From Antedon bifida (lineage: Eukaryota > Echinodermata > Crinoidea > Comatulida > Antedonidae): a stretch of 64,000 bases of DNA. This document shows, in pieces, positions 20,793-33,289 of this stretch. The DNA is taken from NCBI GenBank assembly GCA_963402885.1, contig OY727094.1:17362501-17426500 (forward strand), in the 5' to 3' direction. The position numbers were made by a program, and so were the translations under genes. Within the stretch, counting starts at the first letter, position 1; each line of letters starts with the position of its first letter. The notes beneath the pieces were generated by a model that did not search any database, was not told the origin of the DNA, and was given only the letters and a program-made list of their open reading frames with translations.

Positions 20793-23700
20793 ATGCTAAG
20801 TAAAATTAAATGTATGTCTGCCAATTGCAGAGGCCTAGGCGATAAGAAAAAACGAAATGACGTTTTTAATTATTTGAGGGAGAAACACTTATCAATATAC
20901 TGTTTACAAGACGTTCATTGGGTAGAATCACAAACAACGCAAATAGAATCCGAGTGGGGACACAAATGTTTTATTAGCTATGGAAAATCAAATTCTGCTA
21001 AAATAACAATTTCGAATACTCCATAAATGATGTTAAAAAAGATAACTATGGTAATTGGATCGCGATCAACATTAGAGTGAGAGATATTGACTTAATAATA
21101 ATGAATGTTTACGGGCCTAATAAAGATGATCCTTCTTTCTATCAGGAAGTTAAAAAAGTGATCGAAATATTCACTAGCCCTTACATTCTGATTTGCGGTG
21201 ACTGGAATCTAGTTCAAAATGAAAATCTAGACCTATTTAACTATCGACATGTAAATAATCCTAAAGCTAAAACAATTGTACAACAAATTATGCTAGACTT
21301 GGATCTATGTGACATATGGAGAAAAAAAAACCCAAACGAGAAGCGCTATACGTGGCGATCAAAAAATCCTTTTAAACAAGCAAGGCTTGATTACTTTTTG
21401 ACCTCAAACAATTTATTGCATCTAGTGTCAAATGCAAACATCCTACCAAGTTATAAGTCTGATCACTCCATAGTGACAATAACACTTGATTTAAAAAGTA
21501 TAGAAAGAGGAAAGGGGTTTTGGAAATTTAATAATTCACTTCTCCATGACCAAAATTATGTTACACTCATAAATGAAATTATAGAGAATACGATTAAAAG
21601 CTATACCAACACCACACCTAAAGACCCAGAGAATAATAAGTTAAATCTAACTATAAATGACCAACTATTTTTTGAGGTGTTGCTTTGCAATATTCGTGGA
21701 GGTACAATAAAATATAGTTCAAGAAAAAATAAAGCCCTTCGTAATTTGGAAAAAGAATTAATTAATAACATAGAAGAGATGGAAAACGATCTCGCACAAC
21801 AAACATTAGACATTACAGTCACAGAACACCGAGTAAAAGAAATTGAACAAAAAAAAGCACGCCTAGAAGACATTCGAAACGAAAAGCTAAAGGGAGCATT
21901 TATTAGATCTCGTGCTAAGTGGATAGAAGAGGCTGAAAAGCCAACCAGATTTTTCTTAGGTCTCGAGAAAACTAACTTTACGAACAAATTAATAGACGAA
22001 TTAATAGATGAAGAAAAAAAAACTATATTGGACAATAAACTTATAATAAAGGAAGTTGAGCGTTTTTACAGTTCTTTATATAAAAAAAAAGATATAGAGC
22101 AAATAGATTTAAACGTATTAATAACAAACCAGAACTTCGAAAAAGTTTCAGAAGAAGAGTCTCAAAAGCTTGAGAGTGAATTGACCTTAGCTGAGCTTAC
22201 AAATGCACTCAACAAAATGAAAAACAACAAATCACCTGGAACAGACGGCTTTACGTCTGAATTTTTCAAGATTTTTTGGGGGAAACTGGGTGCTCTACTT
22301 CTTCGTTCTTTGAAATATGGCTTTAAAACTTGTAACCTTTCAGTCACTCAAAAACAGGGAGCAATCACTCTAATCCCAAAGGCGAATAAATCAAGAAAAG
22401 AATTAAAAAATTGGCGTCCTATATCTTTATTAAATGTTGCTTACAAAATTGCTTCATCGGCCATAGCAGAGAGGCTAAAATCTGTCTTTCCAAATATCAT
22501 TAATGAAAACCAAGCGGGATTTATAAAAGGTAGATATATTGGTGAAAATGTTCGTATTTTATATGATATCCTCTCACTCTATGACGAACAAAACCTACCT
22601 GGTCTCGTATTACTGGTAGATTTCGAGAAAGCTTTTGATTCCCTGGCGTTCAAATTTATTGATAAGTGTTTGACCTTCTTTAATTTTGGACCAACTCTTA
22701 AAAAATGGTGTAGACTTTTTTACACGAATATCTCTTCATGCGTTCTAGTTAATGGACACCCCAGCAATTTTTTCAATATTGAAAGAGGTTGCAGACAGGG
22801 CGATCCGCTATCTCCATACCTATTTATTCTGGGAGTGGAAATTCTAAACATAATGGTACGCCAAAATATTAATATTAAAGGAGTAACAATTGATACCTCT
22901 GAGATTAAAATGTTACAATACGCAGATGACACTGCATTTCTTCTGGACGGCTCACACAAATCACTTACTGAATGCATGAGTACACTTTCAAAATTTGAAA
23001 AGATGTCTGGTTTAAAAATTAACATTTCTAAATCCAAAGCAATATGGTTTGGATTAAAAAAGTTCTCGAGTGAACAAATTAAAACTAATTCAAATCTTGA
23101 CTGGTGTGATAAAGGCCGTTTTGATTTTTTGGGTGTTACATTTGACTTAGAAATAAGCAAAATGACTAAAATAAATGTTGAAGAGATAACGGGTAAAATT
23201 AGGTCTACTATCAATGTGTGGCGTAAGAGAAATCTTACTGTGTTGGGAAGATTAACTGTGTTAAAATCTTTAATATTATCAAAACTTAATTATATTTTTA
23301 CAATGTTGCCAAACCCTACTACAGCTTATCTAAGTGAACTTAATAGGATGTTTTTTAATTTTGTCTGGAAGGGAAAGGATAAAATCAAAAGAAATAAGCT
23401 AATTAGAGAGTATAAGGATGGCGGAATTAACATGATTGATATCTTCAGTTACATAAAGGCAGTTAAGATTAGTTGGATGCGAAGAATTCGTAACAACACT
23501 GGAATTCTCAATGTAGTTTTCAACAAAATATGCCATGGTAAAAAAACTGAATCAATCTTTGAATACGGCTCATGCATGATTCAGAGGCTGTCGAAAAATA
23601 TGAACAATTTGTTCTGGAGAGATGTTCTCCATTCATGGTCCGAGTTTATTGCTATTCATAATTCAACAGCATCTGCAAACTATAACGTACTAAAAGAACC

Positions 23701-24580
23701 AATATGGTTGAATGATTCGATTCTAATCAATAACTTTCCAATTTTTTACACCAATTATTATGAGTGTGGCGTAAGGTTCATAAATGATTTAATCTCGGAT
23801 AGAGGAACCCTGCTTAGTTATGAAAACTTCAAAACACACTATAAGGTGAAAAAAAATAATTTCCTTAAATACTATGGATTAATTGATGCAATTATAACTA
23901 AATACCCTTCTTTGGGTACAGAAATAAATACTAAATTACAAAACCCAATAAATTTACCCATACTTGAAACCATAACCAAACCCCAAACAGGATGTAAAGC
24001 TTTTTATAGTAAGTTTATTCAAAACAAAGACTTTAACTGTAAAGCTAAACAAAAGTGGGGTAAAATCTTAAATGTTGAATTCTCGGAACATGAATGGGAA
24101 GGAATTAATGTTGCAACTTTTAATGTGACCGACAACATAAAATTACGATGGTTCCAATACAGACTTAACAACAGTATCCTCACAACTAAAGTCTACCTTA
24201 AGATTATTAAGTACATCGACGAAGATAACTGCTCTTTTTGTAACATTAGAAGAGAAACAGTTTATCATTTATTCTGTAAATGTAATATCAGTAGATGGAT
24301 AAGCAATTTTTTTTTTCAATGGTGTTCTCGAAATCTTGATATTCGCATATGTGTTTCGGAAAGTGAACTGCTTTTTAGTAATACACCATCCAATAGGATT
24401 AATTTACTTTTGTCAATACTAAAGTTGTATATATATAAGAGTAAGTTTTCGGGCCTCCTCTCACCCACCGGCCTCATAAGCTTTGTAAAATACTACTTTA
24501 CAATTAAAAAGTTTAGATGTTTGATTAATAATAGAGCCGAAGAAAGGGAAGAGTGGAGTGCCTGGGATAATCTTCTGTAA
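20793..24580 (+). pseudogene. LINE-C ORF2 (endonuclease-RT), one frameshift
   Basis: The first frame (20793-21026) starts MLSKIKCMSANCRGLG, giving the endonuclease beginning (ANCRGL, LQDVHW). A shift near 21000 moves it to the frame open to 24580. That frame holds VYGPNKDD, ICGDWN, LDYFLTS and SDHSIV of the endonuclease; RT blocks NNKSPGTDGFTSEFF, LIPKANKS..NWRPISLLN, LLVDFEKAFDSL, GCRQGDPLSPYLF and LQYADDTAFLL (YADD near 22918); and a C-terminal CSFCNIRRETVYHLFCKC zinc-binding motif near 24230. Length and order match Tx1/L1-clade ORF2. A single indel, rather than scattered decay, suggests recent loss of function. Confidence 0.92.
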
Positions 24581-24896
24581 CATAGATTTGTATCACTCTA
24601 CTGACTTGATGTACACAATTGTATTTATTTTATAAGTAATACACCATCCAATAGGATTAATTTACTTTTGTCAATACTAAAGTTGTATATAAATAAGAGT
24701 AAGTTTTCGGGCCTCCTCTCACCCACCGGCCACTTACGCTTTGTAAAATATTACTTTACAATTAAAAAGTTTAGAGGTTGATTAATAATAGAGCCGAAGA
24801 ATGGGAAGAGTGGAGTGCCTGGGATAATCTTCTCTAACATAGATTTGTATCACTATTTTCTGACTTGATGTGCACAACTGTATTTATTTTATAAGA
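24377..24896. repeat. Tandem duplication of LINE-C 3' end (258-bp period)
   Basis: 24377-24634 (end of ORF2 plus 3' UTR) is repeated at 24635-24896 with about 5% differences and small indels. The second copy therefore carries a decayed ORF2 C-terminus after the true stop. Confidence 0.9.
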
Positions 24897-24991
24897 AGGT
24901 GTTTATATAGGAGAATTGATTATGTATAATTTTTCTTTTTTTACTCTGTCTGCTTTTTTTTTTGTATTCCGATGTATTAAAGAAAGATTGA

Positions 24992-25029
<38 letters not shown>

Positions 25030-25032
<3 letters not shown>

Positions 25033-26705
25033 TCGATTCAATGGAGGAGGACAAGTCTAAAGTAAATACATTAAACAAAACCGGGCCGAGTACACTACCT
25101 TGCGGGACTCCCGAGGAGACAGGACAACTGTATGACAGGGCACCCCTAAACGCAACTCTTTGAGACCTACCCAATTTAAAAGATGTGAACCACCGCAAAA
25201 TTTCGCCACAGATCCCAAGACGGTGAAGCTTCTCAAGGAGCAGCGAGTGACAGACCCGATCAAAAGCCTTGCTAAAATCTAAGAACAGGGCATCAATAGG
25301 AGGGGGCTTGCATTCATCCAAAATATCAGACCAATGGGTGTAAGCAGTGGCAAGGAGAGTTTGACAAGACCTGCCGGAGACAAACCCGTGCTGTTGTGAG
25401 GACATCATACCATGCAAATTAAGGTGGTCGGTTAGATTTTTACACACGATTCTCTCAAGTATCTTACCCACAACACTACATAGCGAAATCGGACGATAGT
25501 TGTTTATAACTTTAACATCATCCGATTTGTGAATGGGAACCACATTGGCCACTTTCCATTCCGTCGGAAGAACGCCAGAACGAAGCGAAAGATTGAAAAG
25601 CTCAGAAAGGGGCTTACATATATATGTAGCAGATAGTTTAAGCATCGATGACGTTATGCCATCGGGCCCCGGAGCTTTTCCCATTTTCAGACCGTTAATT
25701 ATGAACAAGACCTCCGACGGGGTTGTATTGATGTTATTGAGGGGAGAGAGGCCAATATGGTTCCCAGTACAATCAGTGTGAGTTTCAACCTGCACAGAGT
25801 CATTAGTGAAATTTGATTGAAAAAAAGAGTTAAAAGCGTCAGCAATAATCTGGGGATTCTCTACTAGTGTCCCATTAATATTAAACATCTTCGGTGCATT
25901 TTTCGCTCGCGATTTCCTCATAAATGACCAAAACGCTTTACCATTGTCAGTATTACTTTTTGCCGCGAGATTATTAACATACTCAAAGTATGATTTGTTT
26001 AAACGATATTTGAGAGCGTTTCGACATTTACTGAACTTATCCCATTTAACTGCGTCATCTGAATTTTTAGCATTCTTGAATAAACGCTTCTTGATTCTTG
26101 ATTGTTTTATTATATCGGGCGTTATCCACGAAGGTTTAGAACGCCTCTTAGCCTTGCGTTTTGGAACTACATTGTGAATGACATCAAGGAAATGTGTTCT
26201 AAAAAAGTCCTAAGCAGAGTTCATATCAATAGCACATGTAAAATCAGGCCAATCAGTATTTTCGAAAGTGTTATTAAATCTATTAATATCAATCTTAGCA
26301 TAGTCTAAAAAATAGCCAGGAGGCAGGCGAGTCCCTTTGAAAGCGAGATCTAAGCACAACTGGATTTCATCGTGAATGCTACCTAAGATAGGTGCACATG
26401 TTGAAATGGATGAAAGCGTTTCAGGTTTGCTGACATAGACATGGTCGATCAGATTTCCTTCACTAGAAAGTTCATTTCTGCGTCTAGTAACAAATTAACA
26501 ACTTGTGTAAAGTTCAATACATCTAGAACAGAGGAAAGTTTCTCCTTTAAATAATTACCATGAGAGTTCAAATTAATGTTGAAATCACATGTTAGAATTA
26601 TACTATTGTATAAATGAACATCGTCAAAAACTGAGTCAATACTATTTTGCAGTTTATCAAAGAAAGTAATATTAGCATTCGGAGGACGATATACACAACC
26701 ATGTT
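25030..26705 (-). mobile_element. LINE-B 5' part (endonuclease end, linker, RT fingers/palm)
   Basis: The minus strand from 26705 gives CVYRPPNANITFFDKLQNSI and a CDFNIN block (GDFNIN-like endonuclease site) with frame breaks. From about 26160 an open stretch begins PSWITPDIIKQSRIKKRLFK and runs through FWSFMRKSRAKNAP, GKAPGPDGITSSMLK, VPIHKSDD..NNYRPISLC, LFLDFSKAFDRVCH and GVPQGSVLGPVLF to ESNI at 25030. The endonuclease N-terminus is missing, so the element is 5'-truncated near 26705. CR1/L2-like. Confidence 0.87.
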
Positions 26706-26943
26706 TGCATTAATAACTTTAGAGACAGAAAATTATTTGATGGTATACTGCAATTACATTGTTTTTACATTACATTAATCTTATTTTAAACCCTCAACAT
26801 ACCCAGAACACTAAAGGGCCAAATACTTTAATCAAACAACAATTTTAATAGTAAATTTTTATCAACTATATTCTTACTTTTTTTAAATTGTAATGTTTAG
26901 ATTATTTATGTTTAGATTATAAGGATCTCAATGAAAATAAGAT

Positions 26944-27064
26944 AATCAAGAATTGGGTTGGGAACACAATTCTATTTTGAGAACGGAGAGGGCGGGTTTT
27001 TCGACCTCTTTGATCAAGCATCCTCTCTGTTAACACGATCACATTAAGTTGAAGACAATTTTCC
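26944..27064 (+). repeat. 121-bp dispersed repeat, copy 1
   Basis: Identical over 121 bp to 32864-32984 in the same orientation (AATCAAGAATTGGGTTGGGA..GAAGACAATTTTCC). Perfect identity 5.9 kb apart implies recent mobility or gene conversion. Origin unknown. Confidence 0.9.
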
Positions 27065-27403
27065 TTATTTTCCATCACCGATTTCCATCCTAACACGACA
27101 ACATATTTACAAGTAAGTTTTCTAACATTCCGGCACCTTATGCGATGCAACTCATACTTCCACGACTACAAATACTACAGCCCTTTCCGTTATGGAAAGT
27201 CTACCTATGTACTGTATGTGTGGTAACGCGAGTGTATTTTAAGGTGTGTCCAGGCTACTGGTGTGATTCCAGTTTACACGAGGGCCAACTGTTCGGCCGA
27301 GGGCCAACTGTTCGGCCGCCATTTGATTTAACACATGTTTTTTCCGACTTTATACGTATATATATATATATATATTTCTGTATACTTTTATATGTTGTCC
27401 TCT

Positions 27404-28560
27404 CGTAGGAAAATGTTAACGACACAAACATTACCCGCACATATTATACTCTTATATTATACTGTAATCCCTGTATGTCGTGCGATTAACGACTCGGGCA
27501 CGAATTCTATATGTCGTGCGATAACAACTCGCACATTTACTTTCGCCTTAGCCGAAGACAAGGAACATATATAAATCCTCTTGTAGGAAGATATTAACGA
27601 CACAGACATTACCTGCACATATACTTTTATAATATGTCGTGCGATGAACGACTCGCACATGAATTTTATAGGTCGTTTGATAACGACTCGCACATTTACT
27701 TTCGCCTTAGTCAAAGACAAGGCCCATACATAAATCTCTTGTAGGAAGATATTAACGACACAGACATTACCTGCACATATACTTTTATAATATGTCGTGC
27801 GATAACGACTCGCACATGAATTTTATATGTCGTGCGATAACGACTCGCACATGAATCTTTATATGTCGTGCGATAACGACTCGCACATGAATTTTATATG
27901 TCGTGCGATAACGACTCGCACATGAATTTTATATGTCGTGCGATAACGACTCGCACATGAATCTTTATATGTCGTGCGATAATGACTCGCACATGAATTT
28001 TATATGTCGTGCGATAACGACTCGCACATGCATTTTTTATATGTCGTGCGATAAAGACTCGCACATGAATTTTATATGTCGTGCGATAAAGACTCGCACA
28101 TGAATTTTATATGTCGTGCGATAACGACTCGCACATGAATTTTATATGTCGTGCGATAACGACTCGCACATGATTTTTATATGTCGTGCGATAACGACTC
28201 GCACATGAATTTTATATGTCGTGCGATAACGACTCGCACATGAATTTTATATGTCGTGCGATAAAGACTCGCACATGAATTTTACATGTCGTGCGATAAA
28301 GACTCGCACATGAATTTTATATGTCGTGCGATAAAGACTCGCACATGAATTTTATATGTCGTGCGATAACGACTCGCACATGAGTTTTATATGTCGTGCG
28401 ATAACGACTCGCACATGAATTTTATATGTTGTGCGATAACGACTCGCACATTTACTTTCGCCTTAGTTGACGACAAGGCCCATACATAAACGATAACGAC
28501 TCGCACATTACAAGGCCCATACATAAATCCTCTCGTAGGAAGATATTAACGACACAAACA
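27404..28560. repeat. Higher-order repeat with 35-bp dyad satellite
   Basis: A larger unit of about 150-180 bp starts with GTAGGAAgATaTTAACGACAC (27406, 27583, 27741, 28538) and ends with CGCACATTTACTTTCGCCTTAG. Within it a 35-bp unit, ATGTCGTGCGATAACGACTC + GCACATGAATTTTAT, occurs twice in the first two larger units. It is expanded to 19 head-to-tail copies at about 27791-28455 in the third. Each 35-mer holds the dyad GTGCGA..TCGCAC (also GTCG..CGAC), so each can form a hairpin. Variants are single-base (AAAGAC, AATGAC). Confidence 0.93.
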
Positions 28561-28999
28561 TTTTTTAACAGACAGGCACTATAGTAACCGCAAACCACAT
28601 TACACATTGGTATGGTATGTCGAGCGATAACAGGCTAGCATTTTTCACCTTAGTATCAGATATTACTTCGAGTATCCAGTTTTCCTTACGGTGTGATATA
28701 TTTTACTGGGGCACTGTTTATTTAATTTATATATATTAGGTCAAAGTGACGAGTTACAAACGACTATAAGCCTAGTAACTGCACAAACAAACAAACGTTT
28801 ACCTTTCCATATGTTCGGTCAAGTGAAATTTTGAATTCAGCCTAGCTCCATTGTACATATGTATAATACCTATAATAATTATATCGTACGGCAATACACA
28901 CTACGTTTTGGGGTATTATTAACATTTAGTTGTATCGTATTCTTACATCGATTTCTGCTAGGGGTTCATATTGGCCAAACGGACAGCACGTAAGACAAC
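28561..28999. other. Intronic sequence, nothing recognised
   Basis: AT-rich with no repeat, gene or RNA feature I can identify. Confidence 0.4.
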
Positions 29000-29680
29000 C
29001 ATAAATTGTACCAAATTAGTTTTTCAACTGTTATTGATATGATGTAAATACATAATGTTCTATAAAACTTTTGCCAAAAAAAAATAAAAATAAAAAATAA
29101 ATCATAAAATATTGTTTTATCATAATACATAATGCAAATAGGTAATATTTGAATGTAATATAATACACAAAAATCTAACATAGCTCTTTAATTATTAATC
29201 ACATCATGCCCATTTTTCACCAGTTAATTGTATAATATAAATACATCATTTTCCATCAAAACTTTATTAAAAAATATGTTTTTGTTAAGATGTTGTTAAC
29301 GTGTAATAAAAATAAAAAATTGTCGTTTTATCGCAAAAATACATACAAATCAAAGATAGTTCTTTAATTATGAATCACATAATGCCCCCTTTTTTTTTCA
29401 ATATTTAATTGTATACTATAAATACACAATTTTTAATAAAATACGAAAAATATGTTTTTGTTACCATCATGGAAACGTGTAACACAATAAAAATGTGTTG
29501 GTTAATCGCAAAATTACACAAAATCTACCATAGCTCTTTAATTATAAATCACATCATGCCCATTTTTTTCACCAGTTAACTGTATAATATAAATACACAA
29601 TTTTAAATCAAATGTTTATTAAAAATATGTTTTTGATACCATAGAAATATGTAATAAATAAAAATATGTTGAAACGTAAA
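29000..29680. repeat. 175-bp tandem repeat, about 3 to 3.5 diverged copies
   Basis: The words TAGCTCTTTAATTA..AATCACATCATGCCC recur at 29181, 29357 and 29531 (spacings 176 and 174). In each case TATAATATAAATACA and AAAAATATGTTTTTG follow. Copies differ by about 15-20%, so this is an older satellite. Confidence 0.85.
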
Positions 29681-29807
29681 CATTATTTGCATCAATTTTC
29701 TTTTTCAAACTGTCGGAATTACATGTGTTCATTGAAGAATCTGATTCTGATAATTTTCTTTCATATTTTTTACTGTAGAGATTAAATACCTGTTGATCAA
29801 TAATAAT

Positions 29808-30015
29808 CTATATATAAATTTACGTAAGGAAAAAAAATCGGTCAATCGTGCGTTATTCCTAGAATGTTTACTCGATGATAAAGTTGGTTAGAATCTCGGT
29901 ACTGGTTTTAACCACCTGATGTAACCCTGTTTACTAATTAAATCTAGTCAGATAATTAGTTATTAACAATTAAAACGAATTTAGGTTCAATTATTTGCCC
30001 CAAATAGGGGTGTTG
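29808..30015. repeat. Dispersed repeat copy 2 (possible Helitron end)
   Basis: Same-orientation partner of 3870-4095, sharing TCTATATATAAATTTACGTA at its left edge and ATTTGCCCCAAATAGGGG at its right. Confidence 0.6.
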
Positions 30016-31049
30016 GTTTAAATTTATGAGCCCTTGGAGAATAAACTTAAAAAACTGAGATATTGCAAAACTTTGACAATATTGTAAATACGTATTAACC
30101 ATTTTTGGTCGCCATTTGAATCGAAACTTTCTTACGGTGAATGTGGTTACTGTTGATATATAAACACATATACAACGAACATTTATTACTGTTACCGTAG
30201 GTAGGCTGTACTGCTGGATATATAAGCACATAATATACAAATAAGAAACTATATTACTGACAGCTGCTTCTCAACGTTTATATTAATAATTAATTATAAA
30301 CAATATAAACTTCGTAGTGGTGTATCGTTACATGTACTTTACTATTTTAATCGACAGGGACAGTTTTAAAGAGGTATTAAAACGTAAATGTTTTACTGTA
30401 TCTAGTGGTATATTATTGATAGGCCTATAAAACATTTAAAACAATATTTCGTTACTGAGGGGATAAAGGATATATATTTTAAAAATTGTTCTTCCCATCC
30501 TCTTCCCCATCCCTCAACTCTAATGTTATATACAATTACAAAACACAAACTGGTTTTGTTTAAATGAGTTCAAATAAAAAAGTTTCTCCTTCGGAAGTAG
30601 TTCTAATTACCAGGGTGCTAATTTTAGTTGACTACATCAATCATCGTGTATATTTATTCGTTTCTGTAAACGACAATGTACTATAGTCCTGCGGTACGTA
30701 CATTTGAAATCGTCAGTTTTTTTTGTTGTTTTTTTTTTTTCACGCTGAAATTACTGTGTATCCGAGAACCATCCGTGGACACGACCATCTAGTTTAATTA
30801 ATTACAATAAATTCACTAATTTCTATAGCAGTACTAACAGTTTTAAATTAATCAATTAAAACTAAAAACCTCCAATGACAAATTTATATATATATATATA
30901 AAAATAATCCTCATTCAATAATAATCAAAGAATATCCCTTAAAAATAAGTGGACTTGTCCATAAAGTATTTAACTTTCATGGTACGGACGATTCCATTTA
31001 CTATAATAGGGATGTTGCCCATTTCTAACTAATATGTTTTAAAGTACTT
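30016..31049. other. Intronic sequence, nothing recognised
   Basis: AT-rich DNA with an (AT)n run near 30883-30900 and a T-run at 30717-30740. No gene or mobile element identified. Confidence 0.4.
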
Positions 31050-31308
31050 CAAAATAATTAAGTACCTTTTATTAATTCTTCGGAACGTTAGGAATGGCAA
31101 ATATATTAATCATAATTATAATCAATGTTGGTTAAAATACAATATATAGAAGATTTAACCTCCGTTAAGCCAAAATTCTACTGACAGTCAAAATAATTAA
31201 GTACCTATTACTAATTCTTCGGAACGTTAGGAACGGCAAATATATTAATCATAATTATAATCAATGTTGGTTAAAATACAATATATAGAAAAATTCTACT
31301 GACAGTCA
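31050..31308. repeat. 139-bp tandem duplication, second copy with a deletion
   Basis: 31050-31188 is repeated at 31189-31308 (CAAAATAATTAAGTACCT..TTCTTCGGAACGTTAGGAA..). The second copy lacks about 20 bp (GATTTAACCTCCGTTAAGCC). Confidence 0.92.
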
Positions 31309-31529
31309 CAGGTTAGCTTCACTCAGCCCGGGACAATGGAACTAATGGACCGTGGCTTGAGAATCGAAAAACATGTGCCCACTCTTTTTCTTTTTCCGTT
31401 CATCAATTCTCAACCAATCACTTTAATATTTTAACAATATGTACTTTAAACATTATATTTTTATATTATATGTGTCCTTGATTTAAATATTGGATCAACC
31501 TACCGAAAAACCGAAGACAATTTTTGAAA

Positions 31530-31765
31530 GTTTACCAATTCTGTTCTAGACATCGTCCACAACTCTATTCATGTTTCCAACTCAACATTTCAAAGATAGT
31601 TTGTTTTACTTGTTTACAACTGTATATAGTTTTAATGTATTGTATTGATATTTTTAAAGTTTTATATATTGTATGTGTTTTTAAGCATCAAGGAAAACCA
31701 ATTTCATGTTCGCCTTGTTGTGTTCATGACAATAAAGAATTATCTTATCATATCTTATCTTATCT
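31530..31765 (+). mobile_element. LINE 3' UTR fragment with (ATCTT)n tail
   Basis: GACAATAAAGAATTATCTTA followed by five TATCTTA-type repeats (31738-31766) looks like a CR1/L2-type 3' end ending in a pentamer tail. No coding part remains. Confidence 0.45.
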
Positions 31766-31767
31766 TA

Positions 31768-32060
31768 AAGATGTATTGTCCCCCTAAAAAAATATTTTTT
31801 TAAATTTTTTTTGTTGAATATGTTATTTTAATGTCACATGATAGTTGTTCACTCTCACAAGAAATTGGGTCTGAAGGAAATTTGTTTACCTGAGAAAAAA
31901 AGTAATTTAAAGCAAAAAATGGTCAAATTGTCTTGTTTTTTTTCCCCCGTTTTTTTTTTCTTGTGGAAGTGAGCAGCTTCATTGATACTGCGAAATGGCC
32001 TATTCAGGGTCCGATTTTGAAAATCTTTATTTTTCATGATTTTGGGGGACAATACATCTT
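31768..32060. mobile_element. TA-flanked MITE, copy 1 (293 bp)
   Basis: AAGATGTATTGTCCCCC at the left and GGGGGACAATACATCTT at the right, flanked by TA on both sides (31766, 32061), which is typical of Tc1/mariner-type non-autonomous elements. The interior matches 52229-52563 in opposite orientation, sharing AATGGTCAAATTGTCT, ACCTGAGAAAA and GTCACATgATAGTTgTTCAC. Confidence 0.88.
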
Positions 32061-32651
32061 TAACCTGGGATATGCCTTGTTGACAACCTAAAGCCCTTGG
32101 CAATCTAATTGACAATCACCTCAGGTTGTTACGGAAACTCCAATCAAAAAGCATCATACTTTTAGATCTCCAAAAAATGGTCATAAACTGCAAACATGGA
32201 TTTCCCTCATGTTTATGAGGTGGCCAGCTGTATTGTTGTATTTCATTGAATAATTTATATTTCTGGGAATTTTCAACAACATAATAAAAATCTACATTTA
32301 CATTATAACTCACATCCATGCGTTTTTGTTTTTTTCTTTCAGTATTGTTTATTGGCGATGTGTTAGTACAAATTTGCTCCCATTGCAGTGCACGGTAGTG
32401 GAGCCCTTGGATTAGCCTTGGGTGGAAGGTGCTGATGCTCAACATACTGCCATGAAGTATCTGCGTATACTTTCATGGGGAGCATCGTTGTATTAATGGT
32501 GATTTTGTACCTATCAGTCTCTTTGGAGACTCTTCCAGGGAGTCCTGGTTGTTTTTTTTTTTTATCTCAGTTTCATGCGGGTAAGTGAACATTCTTCCTT
32601 ATTTCCTGCACTTTGGTGGGCTGCTCTTGGCGGTGCCTTGGCACCTGCCGC

Positions 32652-33289
32652 GGGCTATTTTTCTCTGAGCATCCCTGTTGTGCTTACTTAGAATTGAAAA
32701 ATTATTGCTATATAACTTATATTTGCTTATGACTTTTATGTGCAGTTTTACATGGGTGAATGTTCATTTACTAATTAAACTATTTAAGCCAGAACTTATG
32801 TTGTATGCGTCTTTATTTATTATTCTATGAGTTTGTTAATTGTCGCAGTCTCCGAGTAGCAAAAATCAAGAATTGGGTTGGGAACACAATTCTATTTTGA
32901 GAACGGAGAGGGCGGGTTTTTCGACCTCTTTGATCAAGCATCCTCTCTGTTAACACGATCACATTAAGTTGAAGACAATTTTCCCTCCCTCCCGCCCAAT
33001 ATTATGACACTTATGGCAATAGGGCTATTTTTCTCTTAGCATCCCTGTTGTGCTTACTTAGAATTGGAACATTATTGGGCTATTTTTCTCTGAGCATCCC
33101 TGTTGTGCTTACTTAGAATTGAAAAATTATTGCTATATAACTTATATTTGCTTATGACTTTTATGTGCAGTTTTACATGGGTGAATGTTCATTTACTAAT
33201 TAAACTATTTAAGCCAGAACTTATGTTGTATGCGTCTTTATTTATTATTCTATGAGTTTGTTAATTGTCGCAGTCTCCGAGTAGCAAAA
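32652..33289. repeat. 213-bp duplicated unit with 121-bp repeat between copies
   Basis: 32652-32864 and 33077-33289 are essentially identical (GGGCTATTTTTCTCTGAGCA..GTCTCCGAGTAGCAAAA). A 55-bp partial copy lies at 33022-33076. The second copy of the 121-bp dispersed repeat (32864-32984) starts exactly at the end of the first unit, as if inserted at CAAAA. Confidence 0.9.

Larger units (their letters stand above)
19401..25029 (+). mobile_element. LINE-C: near full-length Tx1/L1-type LINE inserted in LINE-B
   Basis: The target duplication TATTCGATTC is at 19391-19400 and 25030-25039. Left of ORF1 is only about 80 nt of 5' UTR; the right end is a 32-nt A-run. The element contains a two-ORF layout (ORF1 19482-20516, ORF2 20793-24580) and a duplicated 3' end. 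It splits LINE-B exactly inside its YADD block (..ESNI|LLYADD), so it is younger than LINE-B. Confidence 0.95.

Noticed and set aside
19391..25039. One single LINE spanning the whole 18.2-26.7 kb block
   Set aside because: Opposite orientations, different clades, a 10-bp target duplication and a poly-A seam show two nested elements.
27791..28455. CRISPR-like array of 35-bp palindromic repeats
   Set aside because: Repeats are contiguous with no unique spacers, there are no cas genes, and the surroundings are plainly eukaryotic. It is a minisatellite.
32116..32445. Protein-like minus-strand frame (WEQICTNTSPINNTERKKQK..)
   Set aside because: No family recognised, no splice context, lies in repeat-rich DNA; not enough to call a gene.
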